Below, in pieces: positions 34,200 to 45,589 of a stretch of DNA of 53,303 bases. The position numbers and the translations under genes were made by a program. Position 1 is the stretch's first letter. Every line of letters begins with the position of its first letter. The notes under the pieces were generated by a model, which saw only the letters and a list, made by a program, of their open reading frames with translations, was not told the origin of the DNA and did no database searches. Source of the stretch: Carex sylvatica (Eukaryota > Streptophyta > Magnoliopsida > Poales > Cyperaceae); assembly GCA_964058845.1 (NCBI GenBank), contig CAXKVR010000784.1, positions 1 to 53,303 of the forward strand, given 5' to 3'.

Positions 34200-34570
34200 T
34201 TCACACAGGGGTTTAGCGTGTTAATTTCGCTCAGAGAATTTAGTGTGATTAACTCTAAATCTATTAGATTAATTTCAAACTATAAATCTAAATTATTGAA
34301 ACTGATCTATTTCACAAGTAATGTATGCACATAAAATATTTTAAATTTTTTGAATCATTTTACGCAAATTCAACCATAAAAAAATAAAATAAGATTTATA
34401 AGTTGTTTTATTGCATTTATTTTTTCATCATTTGTTGACTCCATGAGTTTGAAAATTTTAAAATTTTGTATGTACACGTATCACTTGTGAAGTAGGTCTC
34501 GATTTCAATAATTTAAATTTGTATCAAGTATTAATTCAGTTTGATGAGCCTAGCACGCCTCACTCTATTT
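34200..34570. repeat. Imperfect foldback, MITE-like, no clear TSD
   Basis: Left TAATTTCAAACTATAAATCT and right (read back) sequences pair imperfectly around a central AT-rich segment. Internal words such as ATGTACACGTATCAC and TGTGAAGTAGGTCTC match the interior of the 27477-27895 MITE, so it is probably an old relative. Confidence 0.5.
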
Positions 34571-35084
34571 TTTTGAGATAAAAAATAAGATAATTTTTTT
34601 TTTTTTAAAAATGATTGGTAGAGGCTACAGTAAGATTAAGTTTATATTTTTAAATATTTTAAAGAAACTTTTCAGTCAGAATAATAGGTCCATGTCAAAT
34701 TCAAACAAACAAACATATAATTCTGTAAATTTGTATTACATATTGTCAAAAAAAATATTTAACAAAGTTTGGCCTCCAGAATAATTTTCTAACTATGCCA
34801 TGCATGGTATCAACAGAATAAATGTAGTTTAAACTAACCAACAATAACTACCAAAAAAAAACCTACCCAAAAGCCATGCCCAAATCTGAGTTTAATAACA
34901 TGTCAATGTAGCTAGTACTCTTTTAAGTGGCAATCAACGACTGACAGCTCAGCTTGTTCTTGTTCCTAAATAATGTAAAGAAAAAGAATTTTGATGAACT
35001 CTTTCGGAAACTTCTGGTTTCTTACATCCTTCGATCGGTTCATTCTACATTTTGTTAGGTAAAGATATTAACTGAGCAGTTTCT
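34571..35084. other. No gene seen
   Basis: AT-rich sequence ending at the TSD of the following hAT element. Confidence 0.4.
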
Positions 35085-35092
35085 GCTCCATA

Positions 35093-35698
35093 TAGTGGGT
35101 TGCAAAAACCCGGGTCGAGCAGCCCGTACTCTACCCGCCCGTGCCCGGTACCTGGGGTATCCGTGCTCGAGCCCGGGTATGAGTCGGATAAACAGGTACA
35201 CGGGTACGGGCATAAAACGGGTAGGGTATGGTTATTTGGTTCAATACCCGGGTAAATCCGGCCCGAATTACACCCGTACCCGCCCGATCCGACCCGGCGC
35301 CCGACCCGTACTCGTACCCGACCCGACCCGTACCCGTGCCCGACCCGATTCGTACCCGTGCCCGACCCGATCCGTACCCGTGCCCGACCTGATCCATACC
35401 CGTTAAAAATTTCAAAAAAATTCAATTTTTTTTGAAATTTCAAATTTGTCTCCTAAAAAAATAACAGAAAAAAAAACCGGACCGAAAAACAGAGAAAAAA
35501 AAAAATCGGACCGGGTACCCTACTCGGACCGCCCTGCTCGTCAAGGGTACCATGGGCACGGGTATAAGACGGGCAGGGTACGAGTTTTGAAAAAAATATC
35601 TGTAATATTCAGTCCGTGATATCCGTACCCAACCCATACCCGTACTCGACCCCAGGTATACCCTACCCGCCCGGCCCGTACCCGTTAGCAAACCCCTA
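35093..35698. mobile_element. hAT MITE with GGGTACGGGTA-type subterminal minisatellite, 606 bp
   Basis: Left end TAGTGGGTTGCAAAAACCCG and right end (read back) TAGGGGTTTGCTAACGGGTA. GCTCCATA (35085-35092) and GCTTCATA (35699-35706) form an 8-bp TSD with one mismatch. The subterminal regions are strikingly GC-rich in an AT-rich window. About 35270-35400 holds tandem CCCGACCCGTACCCGTG-like units of 16-18 bp, with complementary-type units on the right side around an AT-rich centre. ORFs on both strands here are only translations of the repeats. Confidence 0.88.
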
Positions 35699-35914
35699 GC
35701 TTCATACAGCAAAATTGTCATATGTAACGTTATTTTAGCTCTATTGTTTGCACGCAGCATAAAGCAAAAACTGTTATGTCAATATCTCTATCCGTTTGGT
35801 CAAAGTCTCGATACAAAATGAAGTGTGGAAAATGGAAATGGTGGGTGTCAACATTTTAATTTGTTTAACGAAATAAAAAAAAAACAATTAAAAGTTATAC
35901 AACGATATTGTACT

Positions 35915-36298
35915 TAGTGTGGAAAAAAATGACACAGCAGAGCGAAGCTGGTTCCGTCACGGAACGGTATGATATATGTTACTGTTCTGTATCGTGATTC
36001 GCGTGTGGCATGCCATGATCACTCCTTGACATTTTGGTTACTGCACGGCACGCAAAAGATCCAGTTACAGCACGACACGACATGTAACCACACAAGTCAC
36101 GTGTAATTAGGACCGTTAGGTCTTAATCAAATAGTGAATTTTGAAGAAACTAACTTAAATTATGAAAATATAGTTAAACGTGAGAAATGTGACCAGTCAC
36201 GTTTGGACACGACACGCGAGTCACGGCGTGACTCGCGTGCCGTGACCACACCTTGATATTTTGGCCACAGCACGACACGACACGTTTTTTCCACACTA
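35915..36298. mobile_element. hAT MITE, 384 bp, 8-bp TSD
   Basis: Ends TAGTGTGGAAAAAAATG and (read back) TAGTGTGGAAAAAACGTG. TSD ATTGTACT (35907-35914) and ATTATACT (36299-36306) match at 7 of 8. The interior has inverted and direct copies of CAGCACGACACGACA-like words and CACGGCGTGACTCGCGTG. Confidence 0.87.
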
Positions 36299-36329
36299 AT
36301 TATACTTGATTGGTACGCAAGCCCACATG

Positions 36330-36500
36330 CGTCCAGATCCCTAAAATAACTCAAAATTTGAGTTTGGATCGGTACCGTCCATCAGAATTCGGAGGAAGAC
36401 GGCTTCGGTTGCAATTTACGGGCCCTTTAATATTCGTTCGATTCTGATCAGACGTTCCGGATCTAAACTCAAACTTTGGGTTACTTTTGAGGATCCGAAC
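36330..36500. mobile_element. Small foldback element, 171 bp, flanked by 12-bp direct repeats
   Basis: CAAGCCCACATG is present at 36318-36329 and 36501-36512. The enclosed DNA has inverted arms GATCCCTAAAATAACTC and (read back) GATCCTCAAAAGTAACCC, continuing through AGTTTGGATC to TCAGAAT. The direct repeat is longer than a typical 9-bp Mutator TSD, so the superfamily is uncertain. Confidence 0.75.
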
Positions 36501-36512
36501 CAAGCCCACATG

Positions 36513-37612
36513 GCCACATTGTGACGCGATGTGATCCCAGTCTACCATAAGCACCACATGCGGGAAAAAAGAATTGCAACTTTTCGTTCAACCTATTTGT
36601 AAAGTGGCTTTGTCAAAAATAAATAAAGAAAAAGAATATGACTTTTTGTAGAGAGTATTCCCCTAGTCATTGTGACCGGATTTCCTGACGTTGATTTTTT
36701 TATTTTTAAATTAACTAGAAATGGCATGAAGCCTGTTCTAGTTCGGTCAATCTGGTGCAGGCCAGCAGGAGCCCACAATGATCTTTGGTTAGGTCGTCTT
36801 AGCAGTTAGCACCGATCTTTTTTTATGACACTAAATGTATAGTATAACATGAGGAAGAATTAGAAATTTGAAAAATTGGAGATTCTTGTAGTGTATATTT
36901 TATAAATGAACTAAATTGTATATAATATTTATAAAAATATTATAAAATATAAAGAATAAAGTTGTTCATTTAATTCATAGGGTGTCTTAGTTCACCTCTA
37001 ATAAACTTTTGAATTTCATGATTATAACGGACTTTATCATTTTGAAAATAGTACGGATGTTGTTACTGTTCTAGTTGAAAATAAAATGCTGACAACATCA
37101 AATTTTATAGTAATTAATAAAGCTTATAAGCGTAGATAACTTCATATGAATAGATGTAGGGTGTTTCTAAGTTTACTAAGTTATTTTATAAACTTAATTC
37201 TAAAATTTATTGGATTAACTTTAGATGATAAATTCAAACTGTTAAAATTCATCTACTTTACGAGTGATGCGTCTACATGCAAAAAAAAATAGTTTTGAAA
37301 TTAATTTTGTATAGAATCAAGTGGTAAAAAATATTTAAAAAATAAATACAATAGAATTAATTTATAGACCTTCTAATTTTGACTGCTTGCCTTTATACTA
37401 AATTAAATGTAAAATATTAACAAACTTGGAGATGGATTCCGAGTGGAATTTATTATGCTAGTTCGGCTTAACAAAATTCTAATGGCAGGGGGAAAGATAA
37501 GGTGGTCGCTTGAGAAGGTATGAAATTGTCGGGTTCCTTTGAAGGTAAGAATCTTTGTTTATCGATCTGTCGTTGAGGCAAAGGATTCTTACTCAAGATC
37601 AGATGGTAAGAA
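36513..37612. other. AT-rich DNA with an imperfect MITE at about 37150-37430
   Basis: No gene is visible. The sequence around 37160-37270 (TTTCTAAGTTTACTAAG, GAGTGATGCGTCTACATGC) is shared with 44625-44790 in part and with the interior of the MITEs at 27477 and 34200. Confidence 0.45.
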
Positions 37613-38922
37613 GTGTAAGAAAATATAATTGTGTGGCCCATATAAAATATTAGGTCTGATTTAATGGGCTGATTATGAAACGTAATTAAATACACTCAAT
37701 TAAGAAAGCATAGCGTTTTGGCTTAATTAGGAGTGCACTATTAGTTGGACGGGTGCATATCTGTATGTGTTTGGCAAGATACAATGCATCTCATAAAAGA
37801 GGAGGGTTCAAATGCACTCTATCTTTCAAATCTTTTTTCTCCGTTTTCAAATTCTGAATAGTCAATTCGAACCATTAGATACGATCTATATATTAAGATG
37901 TACTTGGAGACCAAATTTTACATTTTTTGAAATTTTTTTACTATATATTAAGCCACTTTGAAAATCGCTGATTTTACATTTTCTGGATCATTGGATCAGC
38001 GATTTTCAAAATGGTTTAATAAATAGTAAAAAAATTTCAAAAAATATAAAATTTGGTCTCCAAGCACATCTTAATATATAGATTGTATCTAACGGTTCGG
38101 ATTGACTGTTTTGACTTTGAAAACGGAGATAAAAGAAATGAAAGATAGAGTGCATTTGGGTGCATTTGAACCTCCTCCTCATAAGAAGGCTTGATTAAAA
38201 GGTGCGTTGATATATTGATTATAGATGCATACATGCACTATCTGATTAAAATGGCTTAATTAAAGGTGGTACGCTATTAAAAGTTCATGCATAAATAGCA
38301 TCCTTTGACTCATGCGCAAGTCAACAAATTGATTTAATTGGTGCGATTGATTAAAGGGCGCTATTATCCAATCTTCTGATTAAAGGGTGCTTAATTAAAT
38401 ATGCATAATAATAGATGATAATAGGTGCGATGTTAAAAGGAGAATTGATTAATATATGCTTAATAAAAGGGTGCATCTTAATATCCATATCTTTCGGCTG
38501 TCTGTTATTATCCACAGAATTAAAAGGTTGTGCTATCCATTCTTTGTCATATTCATCTCCTATATAAATATTGCTTTAATGATATGCATAAAAAAATATA
38601 TTCTAATAGTAAGGTTGATCCTCTCTCCATCGATATTTTATAAATAACAAGTTGTCATTGCTTAGAAAGAGAAAGATGAGAGAAATCGCTTTACAGTTCT
38701 TCTGACGGTTTGCGAAGAACGTTTCAAGTATTATTCTACATATTACTATGGATAAAGGTATGTAATCTATTTGATTGATTTATACGTGGAGACTTTGATT
38801 TCTAAGATCTTTGATTTACTTTTGATAATTTTTAATTCCGCTATCGAAACTTTAAAGATGATTAGTTGTACTCATGATAATGATTGTGTGTGAGTAGTTG
38901 AGCACGATAACGTCTACTAACA
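37613..38922 (+). repeat. LTR of a copia element in plus orientation, 5' border uncertain
   Basis: The 3' border is sure: GAGTAGTTGAGCACGATAAC then GTCTACTAACA ends at 38922 and a PBS follows. A TATA box (CTATATAAATA) lies near 38560. The U3 part contains many GATTAAAGGGTGC-type words. A possible start is TGTAAGAAAATATAATTG near 37614, but no second copy of this LTR is complete enough to prove it. A Mutator-like MITE (37799-38177) interrupts it. Confidence 0.65.
37799..38177. mobile_element. Mutator-like foldback MITE inside the LTR, 379 bp, 9-bp TSD
   Basis: Ends GAGGAGGGTTCAAATGCACT and (read back) GAGGAGGTTCAAATGCACC. CTCATAAAA (37790-37798) and CTCATAAGA (38178-38186) form a 9-bp TSD with one mismatch. 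The arms cover nearly the whole element. Removing it restores the run of TTAAAGG-type repeats of the host LTR. Confidence 0.9.
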
Positions 38923-38924
38923 TG

Positions 38925-38937
38925 TGGTATCAGAGCC
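38925..38937 (+). other. Primer binding site, plus orientation
   Basis: TGGTATCAGAGCC lies two bases after the LTR end and is complementary to plant initiator-Met tRNA. It points to the right, opposite to the coding sequences that follow. Confidence 0.85.
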
Positions 38938-39349
38938 AGGTTTCTCCCACTTGGTCCATTATAAAATTTTATGACATTACAACGTTCATAAGGTGTACAA
39001 TAATATTGTATGTTTTTATATTTCATAAAATTCTAAAATCATAATATTTATACTTAAGCAAAATTAATACGAGTCATGGCGGTTGCTAATAATATTTGTT
39101 ACTAACTTTCTTCCATGTACTACAATATTAATTCTAACTTAATATAAATCATAATGGTATATTTTAGGATCCACGTTAATTGTCTAATTTATATAGACAA
39201 ATTTCTATTAATAGAAAACAATAATATATATATATACACTTAAATAAATAGAAATTATATTTGAAACAATCAATCAATAATAAAATCATAAATAATCATT
39301 CATTTATAATATAATTTTAATTACAACAATTATTTATCACAGATAACTA

Positions 39350-42300
39350 TTCCCATTCTTTCGACATGTTCATGAAATATCTTGGGTGGTAATCCTTTTA
39401 TCAAAAGATCAGCTATCATTATCTCTGTGCTTATATGCTGTGTTGTTATTGTTTGTTTCTATACTTCTTCTTTCACGGCAAAGTACCTAATCTCCATGTG
39501 CTTGGCACCTTTGGAGTACTTATCATTTTTGCTGAAGAAGACTGCTGTAGAATTATCGCAATAAATCTTCAGCGGCTTGGCAATACTGTCGATAATTCCA
39601 AGTCCTAAAATAAAATTCCGTAACCATAGTCCTTGTACCATGGCATCAAAACATGCCACGAACTCGGCTTCCATAGTGGATGCAGCGATTACCGTCTGCT
39701 TTGCACTTTTCCATGAGATTGCTCCACCGACTAGAAGATACACATATCCGCAAGTGGATTTTCGTGTATCATAACACCCGGCATAGTCTGAATCTGAATA
39801 ACCCATCGTCTCTAAGTAGTTTGATCTCCTATACGTCAACATGTAATCTTTAGTACCTTGAAGATATATCGTAAAACTTTATTTGCTGTCTTCCAATGTT
39901 CTATTCCAGGATTGCTTTAATAACGTCCAAGCATTCCTACAGCAAAACTGATATCTGGTCTTGTACAAGTCTGTGAATACATTAAACTACCCACAATGGA
40001 AGCATAAGAAATATTATTCATTTCTTCATTTTTCAATTCATTTTTAGGACATTGATATAAACTAAATTTATCCCATTTCTGAATCGGTACCTTACCAGCT
40101 GAACATTTCTCCATCTTAAATCTCTCGAGAATCTTGTTAATATATATTTTCTGAGACAAATCTAACAAACCTTGTGATCAATCAAGAAATATTTCTATTC
40201 CTATCACATAGTTCGCCTCGCCCATATATTTCATTTCGAAATTCTTCGAGAGAAAATTCTTGGTGCTTTTAATCATACTAATATCGTTAGTCGCAAGTAA
40301 AATGTCATCAACATATAGAACTAGAAATATTATCTGACTCCCACTGACCTTCAAGTATATACAACGATCAATAATATTTTCCTTAAAACCAAAAGAAGTA
40401 ATCATATAATTGAACTTGAGATACCATTGTCGTGATGCTTGTTTTAGCCCATATATCGATCTTTTCAATTTGCAAACCATATCATTTCCCCCAATTGAAA
40501 AGCCCTCGGGCTGATCCATGTAGACTTCCTCTTTGAGTTATCCGTTCAGAAAAGCAGTTTTGACGTCCATTTGGTGTAACTCAAGATCGTAATGAGCCAC
40601 TAAAGCCATGATGATACGCAAAGAATCTTTCTTAGAGACGGGCGAAAATGTCTCTTTATAATCAATGCCATCTTTCTAAGTAAAACCTTTGGCAACCAGT
40701 CTAGCTTTATATCGTTCAATTTTGCTTTTTGAGTCACGTTTAATCTTAAATATCCATTTACATCCAACTCGCTTGGAATTGTGAGGCAATTTGACGAGAT
40801 CCCAGACTTGATTTTGTTCCATAAATTTTAACTCGTTTTTCATGGCATCAATCCAGTTATCGGATTCTTCACATTTAATAGCTTTCTTGTATGAAATCGG
40901 ATCATCAATTGCAGAATCAATTTCAGATTCTTGTAGATAAACCAAATAATCATCAGATATAGCTGATCTCCGTTCACGGGTAGACTTTCTTAATGGTATA
41001 TCATTTGGTTCAACTACATCATCAATAATGATGTCATCAATCGGAATGTCTTCAGTAGTAGTTGGTTGTTCTGGAACAGTTGGAATAATTACTTTCGAAA
41101 CAACAGTCGAAACAACTACTTTCGAAACAACAGTCGAAACAACTACTTTCGAAACAACAGACAAATGAACAGTAACTTGTTCTATAATTTCCTGAAGATC
41201 AGAATTACACTGATCAGAACATCTTGCACTGACTTCAGCATTCTCGATGAAACGTGCATTTTTGGATTCAACAATTCTCGTGCTATGATTCGGACAGTAA
41301 AATCTGAAACCTTTGGATTTCTATGGATATCCAATAAAGAATCCGCTAACAGTTTTGAAATCCAATTTCTTTTCATGTGGGTTATACAAACGTACCTCCG
41401 TAGGGCAACCCCATACATATATATGATGCAAACTAGGTTTTCTTTCCGTCCACAATTCGAAAGGAGTCCTTTCTACTGCCTTACTTGGAACCCGGTTTAG
41501 TAAAGACATGGCGGTTTTAAGTGCATACATCCACAAAGATTTAGGCACAATTGAGTGACTGAGCATACTCCGAACCATTTCCATAAGTGTTCTGTTACGA
41601 CGTTCAGCAACACCATTTTGTTGCGATGTGTCGGGCATAGTGTATTGCGCACATATACCACGCTCTTCTAAGAATTTAGCAAAGGGTCCAGGATTTTGTC
41701 CTGATTCATCATATCTACCATAAAATTCCCCACCGCGATCAGATCGAATGATTTTCACTTGTTTTTCTAATTGTCTTTCAACCTCATTTATAAACACCTC
41801 AAGTGCATCAATAGATTGTAATTTCTCATTTAGAAGATAAACAAACTCATAACGTAAAAAATCATCGATGAAGGTGATGAAATACTTTTCTTTATTAAAG
41901 TAGGGAACATCAAATGGTCCACAAATATCCGTATAAATTATTTCTAGAAGTATGTTTCGTCTGTTTGCCTTTTATACAGTCGATACATACACAGAAGTCA
42001 GTAAAATCCAAGTTTGAAAGAACTTAAGACTTCACTAAACGTTGCATTCTTTCTTTGGATATATGACCCAATCTTTTGTGCCACAAGTACACCGACTTTT
42101 CATCATTCATATTTCTTTTCATTCCAATAAAATTATTTACGGTAATCAGAGATTCTACATAAGAATTATCTAACTCTAATTTATATAATCCATCAATCAA
42201 GTTGCCACAACCAATCATGCAATTATTTTTATATAAACTAAAGTATTTAGATCCAAATTTAAATACATAGCCATAATCATCCAACTTAGATACAGATAAT

Positions 42301-42701
42301 AAGTTGGGAGAAAACAAAGGTACACATAGTGTATCATACAAATTGACAATATTGTCAGAACCTAATATAAGTCGGTATGTACCGACACCTTCCACTGGCA
42401 CCTTGTCTTTATTGCCCATAATTACATATCTTTCACTTTGTCGATTTTGGCTTGTGGTTTGGATCGTAAGAAATCCCTGTAAGTTGTTTGAAATATGAGT
42501 TGTAGAGTCCAAGTCAATCCACCAAGTATTATTAGGAACATCAATAAAATTTGACTCAAAAGTAACAAAAGTATGATTGATATCTTTCTTTTCGAACCAA
42601 ACCTTCATTTTCAGACAATCCTTCTGAAAGTGACCCATTTTACGACAAAAATGGCACTTTTGCTTGTTCCCTTCTTTCTTGAAGCTTGCATTATAAGACA
42701 C
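39350..42701 (-). pseudogene. Copia pol of the second element, broken by frameshifts and stops
   Basis: Blocks in order: zinc knuckle CHFCRKMGHFQKDC with correct CX2CX4HX4C spacing; protease-like WWIDLDSTTHISN; LYLWHKRLGH-type pre-integrase (LWHKRLGHISKERM); integrase (IIRSDRGGEF, TPQQNG-like TSQQNGVAERRN); linker with a 27-bp tandem repeat (about 41085-41160, VVSKVVVST units); RT (DQPEGFSIGG, KRSIYGLKQASRQWY, LYVDDILLA) and RNase H (GYSDSDYAGCYDTRKST, ASTMEAEFVA). Frame changes occur between gag and protease, before integrase and before RNase H. A TAG at 39459-39461 interrupts the last block, which then continues LLIKGLPPKIFHEHVERMG. It is not functional as it stands. Confidence 0.9.
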
Positions 42702-43390
42702 CTGAAGGCTTTCCCCTTCTTCTTGGTCTTAGCTTTACCTGGTTTAGCATTAGAACCCGACCCAGCTTCTAGGTTTGAAAAATGAACAGTGTTAGGTTTC
42801 ATTTCCTTAAGGCTTGCCTCTTCCTGAACAAGTTTACTAGTCAATTCATTTATATTCCATTTCTTCTCTTGAGCATTATAATTAATTTGGAACAGACTAT
42901 AAACATCATTCGGCAGAGAGTTCAAAATAAATTGAACTAGAAACCCTTCGTCAACTGTCATTCCCAAACTCTTAAGTTTTGCGGAGAGAGATGTCATTTC
43001 TATGATATGTGCATGCATAGTGCGACTACCATCAAACTTCATGGTGGTAAGTTTTGCCATAAACACACCGGCCAGTGACTTATCGGCTGTATGTGAGCGT
43101 GCCTTGACGTTTGCTAGAAACTCTTGAGCATTATCCGTGTGCAGAAGAGCAACCTTAATGTTTTCATCAACCGTCATTCGCAAAAACATAAGGCATAATA
43201 TGTTAGAACGTTCCCTGTCTGCCATAAAGGCCTTATCTTCCTCACTACTTTGATCAGTTATAGCATCATGTTTATCAAGTAATAATGTTATGTCCAAGTC
43301 TTGTGCACCTAAGTGAAATTGGACTTGTTCATTCCATTCAGCAAAGTTAAGACCACTAAAGACTGTCACAGATGATGCATGCGATTGCAT
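42611..43390 (-). pseudogene. Copia gag of the second element
   Basis: An open frame of 259 residues starts at ATG 43390 (SVTVFSGLNFAEWNEQVQFH). It contains the LTR-copia gag core (WDYLK-like region replaced by KVALLHTDNAQEFLANVKA; MHAHIIEMTSLSAKLKSLG; LVQFILNSLPNDVYSLFQIN) and a basic C-terminal part (KPGKAKTKKKGKA). The zinc knuckle lies in another frame (42701), so a frameshift separates gag from the rest. The gag part itself is intact. Confidence 0.85.
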
Positions 43391-44072
43391 CGATACAGGT
43401 ACATTAACTGTAATTTTAAAAATAAAAGAAGATAAGAAAATAAAATTAGAAGATCAGAAGAGAAGATCACAAGAAAAGTTAAGAAAAATAAAATTTAACT
43501 CAAAAGAAGATCAAAAGATAGGAGACATAATGCAATAATTTATAACTTCAGATTTTTAATTTCAGATTTTTTTGGAGCAATAACTTAATTAATATATCAT
43601 AATTATCCTTTGGGATTTATAAAGATATATTAAACATAATATTTTATTAGAAAATACTTTAATATAATAATATTATTGTTTCAATACATGTTGTTGCCTT
43701 TGGGTAACCAACAATTGAGGAATAACGTAAATTATCAACTTAAGTTGTGTAAGTTATGAGATCGCAATCAACCTTTGGGCAATTCATAAAATCTCATAAT
43801 CTACTAATTAATTAAACCATTAAATTTAGTATATATGACAAATTTTAATATCATATAATCTTAATAAATGATTAATTAATTTTTAATCTACGGTTTATAG
43901 AAAATATCATACTTTGATTTATGTATGGTAATGACACTTTGGTGTCTAGCAATACCGTCATAATTCAAAGTTACCGCAAATTTCAATCACAAATTATTAA
44001 AAATAATAATAATAATAATAAATTCATAAAACTAGTAACTTATTTAGGAGAATATGAATTCCAAAATCAAAT

Positions 44073-44116
44073 GCTCTGATACCACATGTTAGTATACGTT
44101 ATCGTGCTCAACTACT
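44073..44116 (-). repeat. PBS and 30-bp stub of the 5' LTR
   Basis: On the minus strand GAGTAGTTGAGCACGATAAC then GTATACTAACA (44116-44087) matches the plus-strand LTR end at 38893-38922 with one difference. TG and TGGTATCAGAGC (44084-44073) follow. Beyond 44116 LTR similarity stops and LINE sequence begins. Confidence 0.87.
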
Positions 44117-44623
44117 CGCAATAAGGGATTTTAATTGTGACTTGAGATGCATTATGTGCAATACATGTGTGTGTGAAACTGCTACACACTTGCTCTTTGA
44201 TGCTCTTATGCAAGGTCAGTCTAGTACGTACCAGTTAGCTGTCTGATTTGGGTACCAACTGATGGTGCTGGGCGACTCGATGGAACACACATGGGAGAAG
44301 TCCATGCAAGCAGCCAGATGGCAGGTAAGCATAGTCAAGAGTAAGTGGATGGTTTGGTTTTGTGCACTGTTTGTTTGCTATGGAAGCAAAGAAATGAGAA
44401 GATATTCAGAGACAAAGCCATGCATGCCGCTTACAGTTCTTATTGAGAAAATACACGAGGAAGGTTTGCTTTGGATGAAATATTGCAAAGGGATGTTGAA
44501 GTAGGGCGTAATGGCTTCAATAGAGTATGTGATGTTATTTTGCAGCTGCATACATTTAGTATGTAGCTTTTTATATTTTCAATGTACTGATTCGTAGCTT
44601 CTACTAACATTTAAAAAAAAAAA
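44117..44623 (+). mobile_element. 5'-truncated LINE 3' end with poly-A tail
   Basis: The plus strand encodes a zf-RVT-like segment (CIMCNTCVCETATHLLFDAL) and, after frame changes, CLLWKQRNEKIFRDKAM, which matches the LLW..RN...F motif of plant LINE C termini. The 80-residue ORF at 44262-44504 is an out-of-frame shadow. The element ends in ACATTT and a 12-13 base poly-A at about 44611-44623. No TSD was found; it abuts the LTR stub, so it may have been joined by a deletion. Confidence 0.75.
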
Positions 44624-45589
44624 ATTTATACTAAATTAATTCAAAAGCTAAACTTTTTAGCTTATAGACACATCACTCATAAAATAAATGAGTTTTAACG
44701 GATCAAATTCATTGTTTGAAATTAGTTAGATATATTTTAGAATTAAATTTACAAAAAAAATTTGATGAACTTAGAAATAACCTAGTTTTACTCACTTTAT
44801 ATTATCAATTTAAAAATTATTATCTTTCTTAATTTTAGTCCGAATGTCTCAGCATTCGTATTTTTCTTATAAATCAAGCATTTTTATGTCATGTATTTTA
44901 TTTATTTATTTAATATAATAATTTTTTTTTTAAAGTAAAGATTGGAGATAAAACCACTTAGTACCTACAAAGAATTATTTATTTTGAATTTCAAATTCGA
45001 GATATTTTACACACAAAATATTTTATTTGCCATTAGTTATTTTAAAAATCTTCTATCTTTAGAATCGGGTTGGATGACCCGAGCATCGGTCAAACTAGTG
45101 CACTAATGGTTTCTTTTATTCCAAAATCACCATTTCGCTGCCATGGATCTTTAGTGCTAATAAATAAATACTACACATCTCTGCCTTTCAATTCAAACAA
45201 TATTTACGATCGGGATAATTTGAAATGAAAAAGAAATGAATATTGCAATCCAGTTACTTTTGCTAATAAATGTCACCTAGGGATGGTGTTAACGGATACC
45301 ATAAGAATCAGATAGAAGCAATTTTATAAATGTCACCTAGGGATGGTGTTAACGGATACCATAAGAATCAGATAGAAGCAATTTTATATCCGTATCCGTT
45401 ACAAAATATATTTTTCTGTATTTTATTTTTTATTCGTTACAAATTATCTTATTCGTACTTTATCCTTATCAATTATGGCTGTTGAATAACGAAACAACAA
45501 CAGATAAATAACAGATAATGCTAATATAGTAATTATTTTTATTATTTTCTAAATAAAACCACACAGCACATTCATTTCACACATATAGG
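44624..45589. repeat. MITE half and a tandemly duplicated hAT-like end
   Basis: 44625-44790 matches one half of the foldback at 37150-37430 (GCTTATAGACACATCACTC, AACTTAGAAATAACC). 45268-45327 and 45328-45387 are two exact 60-bp direct copies starting AATGTCACCTAGGGATGGTG. TAGGGATGGTGTTAACGGAT resembles the end of the hAT MITEs, with ATCCGTATCCGTTAC after it, but no right end is found. No gene is present. Confidence 0.6.

Larger units (their letters stand above)
39350..44116 (-). mobile_element. Ty1/copia element, internal region and 5' LTR stub (minus strand)
   Basis: Minus-strand order from the right: LTR stub (44116-44087), PBS (44084-44073), leader, gag (43390-42611), zinc knuckle/protease/pre-integrase (42701-42024), integrase (41797-41321), linker, RT (40519-39917) and RNase H (39842-about 39350). 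The expected 3' LTR in minus orientation is absent. Instead a plus-oriented LTR and PBS end at 38937. 38938-39350 contains a plus-strand leader start (CAGGTTTCTCCCACTTGG) merging into AT-rich sequence with no visible polypurine tract. Confidence 0.88.

Noticed and set aside
35045..35760. Arg/Gly/Pro-rich ORFs on both strands
   Set aside because: They are translations of the CCCGTACCCG minisatellite in the hAT MITE; being open on both strands reflects the repeat.
38925..38937. tRNA-Met gene at the PBS matches
   Set aside because: Only the 12-13 bases complementary to the tRNA 3' end are present next to LTR ends; no cloverleaf sequence follows.
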